From: Branchiostoma floridae
Lineage: Eukaryota; Chordata; Leptocardii; Amphioxiformes; Branchiostomatidae
Direction of reading: 5' to 3'
DNA length: 62,000 bases
Assembly: GCF_000003815.2 (NCBI RefSeq)
Contig: NC_049983.1
Coordinates: 8,194,157 to 8,256,156, forward strand
Shown here: one piece after another, positions 24,570 through 35,636 of the stretch
Position numbering within the stretch: the stretch's first letter is position 1
Layout of the letters: each line of letters begins with the position of its first letter
Translations under genes and position numbers: made by a program
The notes under the pieces: model-generated
Database searches by the model: none
Seen by the model: the letters and a program-made list of their open reading frames with translations, nothing else
What the model was told of the DNA's origin: nothing

Positions 24570-25445
24570 GTACTTTCACTCGTATATTTTCATCCTCCCA
24601 TATTCTTTCCCATATGTGCAATTTACGATGTGTGGTATGCATTATTATATTGGTGCAGCCAAGGACATTACATTGAAGTCCTTGATGCAGCACATGGTGC
24701 GTGCATATCTGAAAGCTCTTCTCGTAAAAAAAGACGGAGTTTGCGCATAATATGAAAATGCGGCGATGCGAGTAGAAGCTAGCTGGAAGCAGACAATCCC
24801 GGCACACGTATAAACCAGACAGCGTAAATTACATGTGCGCGGGGCCCATACCGGCGTACGCCAATGTTGCGTGTAGTCTAGTGCTGCCGGCTAGAGCCGC
24901 CACAACAAATGTTCGGTATATCTTCTGTCGCATTTTGGCATTACTACTACTAGTGTGCGCATACGGATACACTTGTCCTTGGGTGGAAAACCATAACGGG
25001 AATGTGTGCGTGGAGGGAAAATCCAGGGGAAAAAGGAATTAATGAGCGACGGGGCGAACGTGAATCATTATGCAGGGAGGGAATATCCTTCAACACACCT
25101 CAAGGGTACAGGGCCTACATTGGGGTTATCATCGCCCCAGGCATGGTGGGTGGTACTACTACGGATTAGTCACCAACGTGGTCTCCTAAAGTGATTTTTA
25201 TATTTAACGATGTAAGCTGGTGTCTGTGTTATGAGCGTGAGTCATTAAATCGTGACATATTGCCAGAAATTCACGGCATTTCAAAATGTTATTCACTTGA
25301 GTCGTTGAGAGCGGATTACTTTACACAAGGAACGTTGGTTTCTTTCATTCCACGTTGCGGAGGAAACCAGTATTCTTCGGTCCACTGGTTCTCGCAGGAG
25401 TCAGATGGCCAAGGACTCCCTTTGAACTCGCCGGCGCATTTGTCT
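24570..25445. other. Stretch between the two candidate promoters
   Basis: No exon beyond the 22-nt candidate is visible. Frames here are short. If the upstream first exon is real, this is part of its intron, which would run on to the exon 2 acceptor at 26317. Confidence 0.4.
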
Positions 25446-25706
25446 CTACCGATATTTGGCGCGAGCATTTTCCCGCCAACCTACACTGACCTTCCCAGCG
25501 CGCGAAAAGATAGGCACGCTCTGATTGGTTGAAACGGCGGTTGCCGGCTCGTTTACATGCCGACCGGTGGGAGGGCCCGTATTATTGGCGCTGATTGGTT
25601 GAATGGCTGCAATTCGCCGGCTCATTATCATAAAAATCGATCTCGGTCCGTCTGGAATGTGAAAAATGTAACCCGCCCATCTAGAGCCTCATCACAACCA
25701 ATCACA
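25446..25706 (+). promoter_or_regulatory. Candidate PIM promoter: duplicated CCAAT module with E2F-like sites
   Basis: Two inverted CCAAT boxes (CTGATTGGTTGAA at 25521 and 25591) sit exactly 70 bp apart, each followed by a GCCGGCTC phrase, so the module is a direct duplication of about 40 bp. A third box in the opposite sense (AACCAATCAC, 25697-25706) follows. E2F-like sites precede them: TTTGGCGC at 25455 and TTTTCCCGCC at about 25468. Spaced CCAAT boxes with E2F sites are typical of NF-Y/E2F promoters of growth-linked genes. Lies about 0.4-0.7 kb upstream of the start codon. Confidence 0.5.
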
Positions 25707-25814
25707 GTGTGCCTACGCTACTAATGAAAAGTAGTCCCCATTAATTCTTACGCTAGGAATTACAATTTAGACAACCAAATAAACACAAAATTTCACGACT
25801 TGATCCTGAACATC

Positions 25815-25932
25815 TTATATAATATATGCGTGGAAAATTATGTTCAAATTTGACAGGTTTCGTACCTTTCGGCGTTGCGTCAGATTTTTGGCGCGAAGGA
25901 GTAGAGTGCACTGGATGGAACTGGGCGGGCGG
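25815..25932 (+). promoter_or_regulatory. Candidate PIM core promoter
   Basis: A TATA-like TTATATAATATATG stretch starts at about 25815, about 110 bp after the last CCAAT box. A further E2F-like TTTTTGGCGCGAA at 25885-25897 and a GC box (GGGCGGGCGG, 25923-25932) follow. If the TATA-like box is used, transcription would start near 25845 and give a leader of about 270 nt. The exact start is unproven. Confidence 0.35.
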
Positions 25933-26117
25933 AGTGATATCATGTTCGCCGGCCGGCAACAAAACAGCCGGTGCACCCTGCCCTAACCAGAACACAGTCA
26001 GCTTTCATTGCGATCGGTTGGTGTACAGCTGATACAACTATTTCCTCTAACTCGCGTCATTGTTGCTATCTATCGACACCTGAGTCTTGCGATTACCAGG
26101 TGTCCGAGGTGATAAAA

Positions 26118-26199
26118 ATGCCTCCTCTGAGCAGGAAGATCGGGAGTTTCGGACAGTCCTGCCCGACGAGCAGCATGGATCTAACACCCGGGAAGCCAG
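26118..26199 (+). CDS. PIM exon 1 (N-terminus, residues 1-27)
   Basis: Starts at ATG with A at -3 (AAAATGC) and ends CCAG|GTACAT, phase 1. It encodes a Ser/Pro/Lys-rich tail with KIGS and LTPGK phrases that resemble the KINS and LAPGK of vertebrate PIM1, which supports this start. The frame stays open upstream to a TGA at 25935-25937 (see findings). Confidence 0.88.
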
Positions 26200-29100
26200 G
26201 TACATACGTCCCGCCCAGTCCGCCGAGCCGGCCGGCGTGCGCTACTATGTGGCTTTTCTTCGGATTCGTACCGCGGATGTGGCCGAAAACTTATCTATTT
26301 TGTGTCTTGTGTTTCAGTGAAAGAGAGAGAGTCCTTCGAGAAGGCTTACCACGTCGGAGCGATGCTCGGAAGCGGCGGGTTCGGCACCGTGTACGCCGGT
26401 ACAAGGGTACGGGACGGGCTACCGGTAAGTACCAGACACCACTGTATACAAACAGTCCCCGCTCGCGGGCCGCACTTCCTCATGTCTCATTTCCTCGTGT
26501 TGCTTTGCCTTCTTGGAAGGGAACTTGACGTCTTCTGTTTCCTGTTTTCCTCTAGGTGGCCATCAAGCATATAGCGAGAGAGAAAGTCACAGAATGGGGA
26601 CAGGTAAGCACGATTTTCTGTTGTGAACATGTTGCGCACATCGTGGCCTTGTTTTGAATTCGTAACGGCAACCCTTTCAAACATGGCAAGCTGCCAGGAC
26701 ATCACGCGCCTCTGTCGCAGTAGTTTTTGCCGGGATTTTCCATCAGACCTTGTACACTTGTAAACTTTCCACTAGTCTTAGATGATTTTGTTGCCAAATT
26801 TGTACATTTTCGGTCGCGATGTGGGAAATGTAACGATTTCCCTCTCAGACAAAGGCAAGTCGCCGTTTTCGCGCCGTCTTGGTGACCCTTTGTCTGGTGT
26901 AGCCACGAGGTTAATACAAACAAAGGCACAACAAAAACGTTCCTAGGCGGATTCAACCGACATGAGTAGGCACTTTAAGGGGTCTCTAGTAATACTTTCC
27001 CCAGTACTTGGATCCTGTTCATATCGACCTAGAAGGGAAAATTAGGACAGAAAGTAGAGCGGGTACTTTGTGAAATGTTGTAGCGAGGGGACCGGTAGGT
27101 AGTCTGGGCGCTGTCACATAATCGGTCTCAGTTCACTGATCGCCACACACGGTTGACACGGAGAAAGGCATTCCTAGCCTTCCTTGTGGCTATGTAGCGT
27201 GAAATGACCACGTTTAATTCTCAGTATAAGAGGAAACGTACCTGAAAATATATAACTCGAGCATATTTTACTAGTATTCCCGTGTTACGTTTGTTTGCCG
27301 GGTGGGTGTGGATGTCTAGCAAGAGAGAAGCCGACCGGTCTTTTGTAGTTATGCATTCATTCCTTGGGTAATCGCTTGTCGGCCGCTCCCACGAATTCCC
27401 GGTAATGTTTGCAAAGCAAGGCGTAGCAGTAGACTCAGGCGAAGGAATTGTTCAGATTCAAAACCCACCTTAGGAAAAGGACTATGTTACAATATTTTGT
27501 GTCGTAGTGGCGGGAGATTTTCTCCCAGTACACGCCCAGACGCGCTAACGACGTTTGTACGTGAACTGCAAGATTAAGCGGCGCTCGTCGGCGGCGCAAA
27601 ATCGGTCTGATTGAAAATCCTGGCACGGGGTAGGCTCAATCGATTTGTGGACTAATATCCACCCACGATACGTCTTTATCCCCTCAGCTCATATTCCTCA
27701 CCGTGTCATTAATATCCAACTCACTGGCCCGTGCAGGAGATAGATAGAAGCAATTTTTCCCCGAAGAAACTATATTCCTTATCAATTGACATTTTCACAG
27801 GTAACCATTTATCATGTGTATTGGGTGGGGCTGTTTTGGTATTCCAAGTGTTGAACAATCGCAAGCGTCTCCTGAGAGAGATTTCCGTTCTAATATTTTA
27901 TGACATTTTTCATGTTTCTCTACAGTTGAACGGAGTGCCGGTTCCCCTAGAGATCGTCCTATTGCGGCGAGTCGTCGGCCACGATGGTATCATCAAGTTG
28001 TTGGACTGGTACGAGCGGCCGGATTCCTACATTCTCATCTTGGAGCGGCCCGAGCCAGTCAAGGACTTGTTTGACTTTATCACAGAAAAGGGTGCCCTGG
28101 ACGAAGACTTGAGCAGAGACTTTATGCTGCAGATCGTGTACATGGTCAGGCACTGCCACAACCAAGGTGTGGTGCACAGAGACATCAAAGACGAGAACTT
28201 GTTAGTCGAGCTCAAGACGGGAAGACTCAAGCTCATCGACTTCGGCTCTGGCGCCTTCCTCAAAGACACAGTCTACACAGATTTTGATGGTGAGTCTTCG
28301 TCCCTTTTGTTGTTATTTTGTAAATAATTGATTGCATTGCCACGCGGCAGAATTTGTCGTTAATTAGTCCATCCATGTGGAATGGAGTATCTTAGGTCAA
28401 CTGTGCCTTTGTTGTGTCCTTGTGGCAAATTACTGAGAAACGTGCTTGGTGGTAATTACTGTAAAGGTCTTGACGTCAGAGCGTAAACTACATTATGCTC
28501 GTGTTTTTCAACGTGGCCAATGGTCTACATTTTTTTCGGCATTGTGCTGCACATTAGGTTAATGTTGTGACGCAGATGCTTTGGGAACCTTTGGGAATGT
28601 TTCCTAAGTCCATGAGCCGGTAAAAATTGTACTGTGGGGAGAGGGCTGGCCTCAGGTGGCATCTTTTTCTACTCTATTAGGCTGTGGAGATAGAAGTGAA
28701 TGAATCGCCTCGTGGGAACGGGCGGTCTTCCCTCTAGACTAGACCTGCTGAAATATTAACCAGGCAGCCGCGTATCGGGTGATCTTACTTAGGTATGCAT
28801 GTGTGCCATCCTGTTCCGACTTCGCCTTATTTGAACCCGAGTAAAGCTTGACTTCCCTCCAGTTGTCGGCCTGCTTCCCGGTCCTGACGGAGAAAGAAAG
28901 CCCCCAGACAGATAAGGGCTCGTGTGTCCCTCCCATAACTCGTCAGGATGTTTGAGTTTTTGAAAGCTTGGAGATGAGCTTGACTGCACCTGTGCTTGCG
29001 ATAAGCCCGCCACGTTTTTTCTTCTTTCCCTGGGCACGAGTATAATGAATGAGTCTGGTTGTAACCCAGCCTGAGAGGCGGTTAGAGGGGGTTTTTGTCT

Positions 29101-32100
29101 GTTTTCCCGCGTTCAGGGCAACCCAAACAAATGTCGCGTGACTGTTCAGACGGTAACCCGAGCTCTTGTCGGCGAAGCCTTCATCTATTATTCGGCCCAC
29201 CCTGACCTGGACGTGGGGACAAAGCCCCGAGTCAGAAATCCGGACAAAGGGCCCCTAATAGTGTACAGTTCACTAGGATAGGTGTGCTTTAGCACCTTTC
29301 TCAGGACAGGAAAGAAAGGCGGGGTTTCCGTATACACAAAAACTTCCTCTAGTTTAGACATGAATGAAGCAGTTGTGTGTGAACTGTACAGTGGGTCTGT
29401 TTTGTTTGATGTCCGCTTTTATCCTGTTTAGTTGGCGACCACAAAGGCTGTTTATTTTACCGATTTGCCATGGATGGANNNNNNNNNNNNNNNNNNNNNN
29501 NNNNNNNNNNNNNNNNNNNNNNNNNNNNNNNNNNNNNNNNNNNNNNNNNNNNNNNNNNNNNNNNNNNNNNNNNNNNNNAGGGGCCAGTTTTCCCACACCT
29601 CTGCCATGCTTCCCAACTAGGTGGGAATTCACTCCACTGTATGAGTTAATGGACTTTGCCAATTATGGAAGAGGGTGGGCAAGTCTTTTTGGTTGTGTGT
29701 GCGAATGAGAAAATGTGTGAAATTCTTACTATGTTAATGAGCCTTCCCAGGGGACTTCCTATGCTTTTCTCACGGCCATGCATGTTTTGTTGTACATCTG
29801 TGATGGAATAAAAACTCCAACAATCACGTGGCTCCTTGTAGGGAGAAATGTTACTGTGCTAGGGAACAAAGCCATACTTCTGGGCCAGACGAACCCCTGC
29901 CTTTGTAAAAGGTGACCTCACGACCTAAACAGTCTGGCAGGCCTGCATATGCTCAGGTGGGGATCCAACATGCCTTCTGGCACTGAGTAAAAGTTGAGCA
30001 TGTTTTCACAAAGAAACTCTTTCTGACCCCAAAGATATAAAAAACTCATCTTTTCCCAGCAGTTCAGTGAACTTCGAAATCTAATCAACTGTCTGTAGAC
30101 TTCAAGTGGCTTTTGCATATCAATAGAGCGACTTCCCTGGGGCACAAAGAAAGCAATGATGAAGACAAGTAGATGGGGAGGGGGGCATATTTGCATGATT
30201 CATTCAGACTGTCTAACAAAAGGTCCTAGTTGTCTGGAGTTCCCAGCCGTTGTAAGACCCGCGCATTGAGAGAAGTGAATACAAATGAAACCATTCTGAA
30301 TTAAGGTAGACAAAAAATACAAGTTGTCTAATCAGAATGCAAATTACAAAGTGACAGGCACTTCTAATCAATCAGCTGACATCTGTGGGAAAATGAAAAT
30401 CAGACAACCTGACAATAATTCACTCCTGCATGGACTGATTAGTCTGTGACTATTAGATTCCACTGGAAAATAATGATTTTGAAAGGAAAAGGGCCATTTT
30501 GCATTAGAGGGAGACCACTCCTGTATAAGTTATACCTCCCAGTGGAGAAATTGAGGTGATTTAGATGGTTTGGTGCAGTGCTGGAGCCATTACCTGGCCC
30601 CTGCCAAATTGACCAGTGTCCTCAATCTTCCCTGTGATCCCGGACCCACACCAAATCTATGGCAGCTGCAGTGTTGCCAGATCAGAGCGCCCTGTCTAGC
30701 TTTGAACCTCCGCTGATTGTTTTGTCTGGGCTGGTGTTGTGTAAAGTTGTGCCAGGCCGCAGACAGAGGTGTTATATTTGCAGAGAAGCCTGGTACCAAG
30801 CTGCCAGTGTGGGGATAGAAATAGCAGGCGGTCACTTTGGGGAGTTGACCATTTAGGGAGGCATGCAGGGGTCACTGCCCCCAGCCCTACCACAGCCATC
30901 CATCCACCTCTGATGAGGTCTATGAAACTCTCGTAAATCAAAGCAGAATTTTCTGGGAGGATACTTTTCAATTTCATACAGCTTGCTGTCAATGCCCACT
31001 GAACAATGGTGATGTTAATCGGAAGTCTTGAACAGGTGACAGACTATCTAAAGCCCCAGGTGTATGCATGGCTTTATTTCTGTTCGGCCAGGTGTTATAA
31101 TAAGAACTGAAGAATGTCGACCTTTGCAACGCTGGAGTGATTGGCACAGTCTAAAGGTTCATCGGGCGGAGCACACTGGCTCACTAGTAGTAGCTGCAGG
31201 GGTTGCATTCCTGACATGCCCTGGGATTGTGTGTGATAATATATCAGGGAGGTACCCAAGGTGGGAAAAGGGCCCACCTTAAAAGTGTCTTAACCAGTAC
31301 AATAGAATTCACTTGAACAATCTCTCCAGTTCAAAGAAATGGCTTCCCCAAAATTCATGGCTTGAGGTGCTCAACATTTTGTCTCTTGACCTTCTGAACT
31401 TTGCCAGTGTTTGCAGCTTAGACAAACTGCACTGGTTTCTAAATCTGGAGCTAGTTTTCTCAAGATGTAATCCTGGTGCAAAGGGCCATCAGATAGCCTG
31501 CCATCCTAACAATGCACAAATCTGTGTACCTAGCAAACTGCTTTATTTATACGTACAAACTCTTCTATATATATATGCACAAGCCACTGATGTGAGAGGA
31601 CTGCCTCTTTGGTAGACCGCCTTCCAAATATCCAAATATTTAGGTGCAAAATTCCTGAATGGAAAACTGATGACTCAGTTGGATTTTTATTCTACTTCAG
31701 TTCAGGGGAAAGATGTTTTGGTTATTCCTTGGGGAGGAGGGTGGCAAATTACCACTGCAGGGATTGCATCATACTTCTTACTGCTGCAAAACAGGGACCT
31801 ATGTAAACATGGTTGTTATTGGGAAGACTTCCAATGCTCTTTCCTTCTGTAAGATACAGATACAAGGCAATCAAAGGATAACAACAAAGGCACATTTACA
31901 CCTATTGGTAATCTGTAAAAACAACATTAGCAGTTGTTGCCACAAAGATGTCTAATTAGTCACTAGATTAGTGGGTTGATTATGCAGTGGCAAGCGTCAA
32001 AATTGTTGTTGATGATGCTGTGTCATGGAAAATAGGGTATCTGTTATTCATAGCATTGCTTCCTCCTTGATCACAAGTACTCTATTAGCACTGTGATGTT

Positions 32101-32660
32101 GGAGGTAATCTTTCATTAGTGTGCATCTGTGACTACACACTGGCCAAACAGCCCCACTTAATCAAATCTTCCATCTTGTCTTTGCCACAGGAACGAGAGT
32201 ATACAGTCCGCCCGAGTGGATCCGCTTCCATCGCTACCACGGGCGCTCCGCAACGGTCTGGTCGCTGGGCATCCTGCTGTACGACATGGTCTGCGGCGAC
32301 ATTCCCTTCGAGCGCGACAGCGAAATCTGCAGAGGCGAGGTGTACTTCAGAAGACGGATATCAAAAGGTGTGTATTGCCTCATTGCAAGCCTTTCTTTGT
32401 AGTTTTCCTGTTCGTTTTGATACTTGTGTATTGTTGCCATTGCGTCAGGCATGAAACTTACGAGTTCTTTCCCTCTTATTGTTACAGAGTGTGAAGACCT
32501 AATCAAGTGGATGTTGGCAATCCGTCCGTCCGACCGTCCTTCTCTCGAGCAGATCCTAGAACATCCGTGGATGCTGAAGGGCAGGGGCCTGTCCAGCGAA
32601 GACGTCCGACGGGAGTCTCTAGAAACCGCATGCCCCAGCAGCAGCCAGGAGAGCATCTAA
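26118..32660 (+). CDS. PIM-family serine/threonine protein kinase, six coding exons, 316 residues
   Basis: Joined exons 26118-26199, 26318-26424, 26556-26603, 27926-28289, 32191-32367 and 32488-32660 give 951 nt. The product is a constitutively active-type Ser/Thr kinase that in vertebrates acts in cytoplasm and nucleus downstream of cytokine/JAK-STAT signals to promote survival and growth. Seen: glycine loop [12 protein letters not shown] (44-55), catalytic lysine in VAIK (K67), PIM-specific hinge ERPEPV (119-124, extra proline removing a hinge hydrogen bond), HRDIKDEN (163-170), DFG (184-186), the [12 protein letters not shown] activation/APE-like segment (199-210), [10 protein letters not shown] (232-241), and RPSDRP (272-277). 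The N-terminal LSRKIGS and LTPGK phrases resemble vertebrate PIM1. Length fits the family (human PIM1 313). All introns are GT-AG, phases 1,0,0,1,1. There is no regulatory domain beyond the kinase, as usual for PIM. Probably the single pre-duplication relative of PIM1/2/3 (inference). Confidence 0.97.
26318..26424 (+). CDS. PIM exon 2 (glycine-rich loop)
   Basis: Acceptor TGTTTCAG|TG, donor ACCG|GTAAGT; 107 nt. Encodes residues 28-63, from the [10 protein letters not shown] leader through the nucleotide-binding loop to GLP. Flanked by very short introns (118 and 131 bp). Confidence 0.95.
26556..26603 (+). CDS. PIM exon 3 (catalytic lysine)
   Basis: A 48-nt micro-exon between TTTCCTCTAG and the donor CAG|GTAAGC. 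Encodes residues 64-79, VAIK (K67, which pairs with the alpha-C glutamate) to EWGQ. Too short for ORF-based finders; the splice sites and family alignment define it. Vertebrate PIM genes also have a small exon here. Confidence 0.95.
26604..27925 (+). other. PIM intron 3 (1,322 bp)
   Basis: GTAAGC...CTACAG, phase 0. No further exon, RNA gene or repeat of the families described here was recognised. The exon 4 reading frame happens to stay open about 195 nt back into the intron, but the acceptor at 27924-27925 and family alignment set the exon boundary. Confidence 0.85.
27926..28289 (+). CDS. PIM exon 4 (hinge, catalytic loop, DFG)
   Basis: Acceptor TTTCTCTACAG|TTG, donor GATG|GTGAGT; 364 nt, residues 80-200 plus one base of 201. 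Carries the alpha-C helix region ([11 protein letters not shown]), hinge [14 protein letters not shown] and DFG. Compared with human PIM1 this exon is about two residues shorter before the hinge. Confidence 0.97.
28290..32190 (+). other. PIM intron 4 (3,901 bp, contains a gap)
   Basis: GTGAGT...TTTGCCACAG, phase 1. The largest intron of the gene; a 100-N gap sits at 29479-29578, so its true length is unknown. I see no additional exon in it; frames of 90-100 codons on either strand lack domains and splice context. Confidence 0.85.
29479..29578. other. Assembly gap (100 N)
   Basis: Exactly 100 N, the usual placeholder for a gap of unknown size, inside intron 4 of the PIM gene. No coding sequence is lost, because exons 4 and 5 join in frame and align with the family without a break. 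Confidence 0.99.
32191..32367 (+). CDS. PIM exon 5 (activation segment and C-lobe)
   Basis: Acceptor TTTGCCACAG|GA, donor AAAAG|GTGTGT; 177 nt. Encodes TRVYSPPEW, the [17 protein letters not shown] helix region and the [11 protein letters not shown] stretch (residues 202-259). The codons are GC-rich against the AT-rich intron, consistent with selection on coding sequence. Confidence 0.96.
32488..32660 (+). CDS. PIM exon 6 (C-terminus and stop)
   Basis: Acceptor TTATTGTTACAG|AG, stop TAA at 32658-32660. Encodes the [17 protein letters not shown] helix and HPWM motif, then a Ser/Glu-rich 28-residue tail (289-316) that has no close match to vertebrate tails. Confidence 0.95.
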
Positions 32661-33816
32661 GTGCTGTTGCCAGAGCTCGGACAATGTTCTGTGTACCAGT
32701 CTGTGTATTATGTGTGTCGGACTTCTGCAAAAGCCAAGGAAAAACTGTGTGCTCGCAGGGTTTCCCAAAAGCGTGCGTCGGACAGACTTGTGGTGCTCGT
32801 GTTGCGGACAGCCCAGTGCAATGCTACCACACACACCGGTCATCGTTCTGCCTTGGACAGTTTTTATGTACAAAACAAGAGAGACTCCTCGCCACAGAAT
32901 GCTGCTACCTCGACACCAGAAACCTCAACAGTGTTGGTCGCTGAGGTTAGCCAAGAGCCAACTTCCACACACCCCCATCAGCCAACCGTTCCCGTCGTGC
33001 CATACCAGCTTCATATCCACTCAAGACAAGGTTGCGTCGAAACCAAATGAACTCTAGATCCGTACGCACTACCCATATTTAGATATCCGCCTCTCACACA
33101 CCCTCGACAGTCCCCTGCGAGGGATTCCACCGCTAACTGCCTCTGTAACCAGACTCCTAAGACTGAGCTGACACGCCTGCTATATTTAGTGCTCAAGAAT
33201 GTAGCTCACAGCCCTGAGTATGGAGACCGACCCTATGTATAACTTCCTATTCCCAGAGAGAAGCCATTTTGTGCAGTATATACACTTTTGCTAGACCCAG
33301 TTTCTATGACATGTACACAAGAAAGATTCGGTAGTGCTGTGCACGCAAATTTGTGGCTGGACTTTGTTAAATAGCTGTCCACTTTTTTAAAAAGACAAGA
33401 TATTTCTTAAGGAACGTTTGATTACTAAACAAAATGCAATTTATTTTTGGAAACAACGCTCGCGGTCAGCTAAGTACCATTTTGGTTATGTGAAACTGCC
33501 TTATGAACTAGTAACTCGGTGTACAGAATCACCACTCATGTGTTGACCAATACTGTGACGTAACACTGTGTATAACTAAGGTCCTGATTTTAAGTTATTG
33601 AACCAAAAGTCGATGTCTACTCGATGCTGCAAGTTGGACACTCATAGTTCCATCCACTTGTGTATCAGATCCTCAGTATTATTGTAAGTATAGAAAGAAC
33701 GGAGCACTCAGCTGTAAATTTTCTGTGAGAGAAAGGTGCTGATCCCAAATTCCCTTGTGCAGTGACCAACTTGCAGTAACTAGTGGGTTGCCATGTATGT
33801 GTACATAAGGACAAAG

Positions 33817-33828
33817 TATTTATTTATT
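33817..33828 (+). promoter_or_regulatory. AU-rich element in PIM 3'UTR
   Basis: TATTTATTTATT contains overlapping ATTTA pentamers and fits the destabilising nonamer UUAUUUAWW. Vertebrate PIM1 and PIM3 mRNAs are short-lived and carry AU-rich 3'UTR elements, so rapid mRNA decay is the likely role. Confidence 0.6.
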
Positions 33829-34254
33829 GGACGACTGCAATTTCAATCGTCGTCAAGACTTTTTTTCCTAGAGGGAGCCCTGTATATAAATTTGCTCCCC
33901 GAAGCTCGTGACTAAATTATTGAAATGAAGAATTTAGATTCGTAGCACCATTTTGAGCAATAGTGTGAGCCATTGTTTAAGTGAATTGGAAGACGTGTCC
34001 GCAATTGCCATTTTAACTTATTATTGCACACATTTTATTTTATGTTGTCTCACTAGTGTAAGGAATTTCCAAAGCACAATGCAGTCGAGAAATTAGATGG
34101 TAGCGTCACGTGTAATGTTAGTACTTGCGTATATTGTTCATTGATGAATTGTTATGTGTCCACATCCTCTGTGTACCAAGGAAATGGAGAAATGTTCCTG
34201 GAGTATTTTTTTATATTGATCGATATGCTCTCATTTCTTGTTATTTCAAAGATG

Positions 34255-34260
34255 AATAAA
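34255..34260 (+). terminator. Poly(A) signal of PIM
   Basis: AATAAA within GATGAATAAAAGTCAATCG. It is the first canonical hexamer I see after the stop codon, and a T-rich and TG-containing stretch follows at 34262-34300. Confidence 0.7.
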
Positions 34261-34280
34261 AGTCAATCGAGAATATATTT

Positions 34281-34533
34281 CTGGCTGGCTGTGAATACTT
34301 GTACAAACATTAGGTGTTATTAGTATCAAGTAGGATACAGTAAGATGGGTGGGATATATAACTAAACTTTACTAAAGCATTCCCATACTAGTATAACAAA
34401 GCCCCTTACTACAAAAACAGTTAGACTGCCCTATGTATTTTAGGCTTTTCTGCCCAGGAACAAGTAAACGTTTTGGAGGTGGTGGCTTGGCCCCTCTTCC
34501 AATAGTCGTACTAATCCTTCTGTTAGCTGTAGT
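34281..34533. other. Short intergenic stretch
   Basis: Nothing recognised between the PIM poly(A) site and the next hairpin element. Confidence 0.4.
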
Positions 34534-34635
34534 TATTCTCCAACTAGAGGTTTAGTCGCGGAGATATAGAAGAGTTGTTGGTAATTTTCCCGACTACTAC
34601 TATATCTCCGCGACTCAACCTCTGTTTGGAGAATA
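34534..34635. mobile_element. Compact hairpin MITE with 9-bp flanking repeat
   Basis: Left arm TATTCTCCAACTAGAGGTTT plus AGTCGCGGAGATATAG; right arm CTATATCTCCGCGACTCAAC plus CTCTGTTTGGAGAATA. The arms pair over about 38 bp with few mismatches and a loop of about 25 bp. Flanks AGCTGTAGT (34525-34533) and AGCAGTGGT (34636-34644) agree at 7 of 9 positions. Smallest member of the family; it would fold like a pre-miRNA but its termini identify it as a transposon. Confidence 0.75.
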
Positions 34636-35636
34636 AGCAGTGGTAGCATTATAGACTGGGGGGTCCAGTTGAGAAAATATATTTTTCAGCGGTACATGGA
34701 TAACGTTATACATTTGGAGTCTAGACTCGAAGGAACGCGTGGCTACCCCAGGTGTGGCTTTAGATGGTACGTGAGAGAATGCCCCAAGTCTAGCCGCGCT
34801 CACAACAAACTACACGCTGAATGACACTAATCAGACTTTACACTTGTCGAGGGACTGGAAAATAGAATAAAACGTTACACAAAGAGTCAATGGATCACAC
34901 AAAGTGAGACATGGGAATTCAAATATGAGCAAGCAGCTCTGCATATGCGTGCTGCGAATGTACAACGGTAACTGTTAATTGAAAGCATAGTACAGTACTG
35001 TACAGCACTGGATTACATTTCTCGGTAAATAAATGCATCTGTCTTTGGTTAAACAGTAACGCAGTGTTCTTTATCAAACTTTGAGCTCTTTGTTGTGTAA
35101 AGAATATCCGGATAGTTGCTGTAGTTGTTAACGTTATACAGATATAGTATAGTATGTGTAGCCGTAGGGCTAGTATGATATGAAAAATTGTTCTGGTTTG
35201 GGGTGGGGGGTAGTTAGCAATGGGCAAAGCTACTTCTGGGACGCTAGAAAAAACGTTGAAAAATACTAGTACATAAAGAAACGAACTGACGCCACGTATC
35301 TGCTTAGAGATTGCTAATAGTTTGATTTACATTTGATGGGGGGCGAGAGCGAGGTGACTGACCGACCTAGCTGGCCTGACCCCCCGCGGGTATGGGGCTG
35401 GGTCCCATTTTAGACAACCGGACCGACAGGTCTTCACCGGGTTCATTCACCCATGGTCCGACATGCAGGCCATCGACATTTCACGACATGTCGACAAGAC
35501 AGACTTATTTTTATATCCTCAAGCAATGTGATCACGAGATGCTCATGAGATACCTGTGTGCTATGTCAGATGAAGGTGGTGATGAAGAAAAAAGAAATCT
35601 ATGGAAACTTGATTGAAATAAACCAAAATAGAATAG
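34636..35636. other. Gene-free stretch
   Basis: Short frames only. A G-rich tract lies near 35203-35212. Confidence 0.4.

Larger units (their letters stand above)
32661..34280 (+). other. PIM 3' untranslated region
   Basis: About 1.6 kb from the stop codon to just past the poly(A) signal. The several short open frames at 32661-33057 are untranslated sequence read in other frames. It contains scattered ATTTA pentamers (about 33079, 33183, 33439) and a strong AU-rich element (33817-33828). The end is an estimate, 15-25 nt after AATAAA. Confidence 0.75.

Noticed and set aside
24403-24807. 134-codon minus-strand frame
   Set aside because: No domain, no splice context, and it opposes the candidate alternative first exon region.
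27731-27925. Upstream extension of the PIM exon 4 frame by 65 codons
   Set aside because: A clear acceptor lies at 27924-27925, the upstream residues do not align with any PIM protein, and exon 3 joins in frame to 27926.
32661-33057. Several frames of 100-145 codons after the PIM stop
   Set aside because: They lie in the 3'UTR in other frames, without domains or splice sites.
34534-34635. Perfect hairpin as a possible microRNA precursor
   Set aside because: Its ends match the transposon family termini and it has target-duplication-like flanks.
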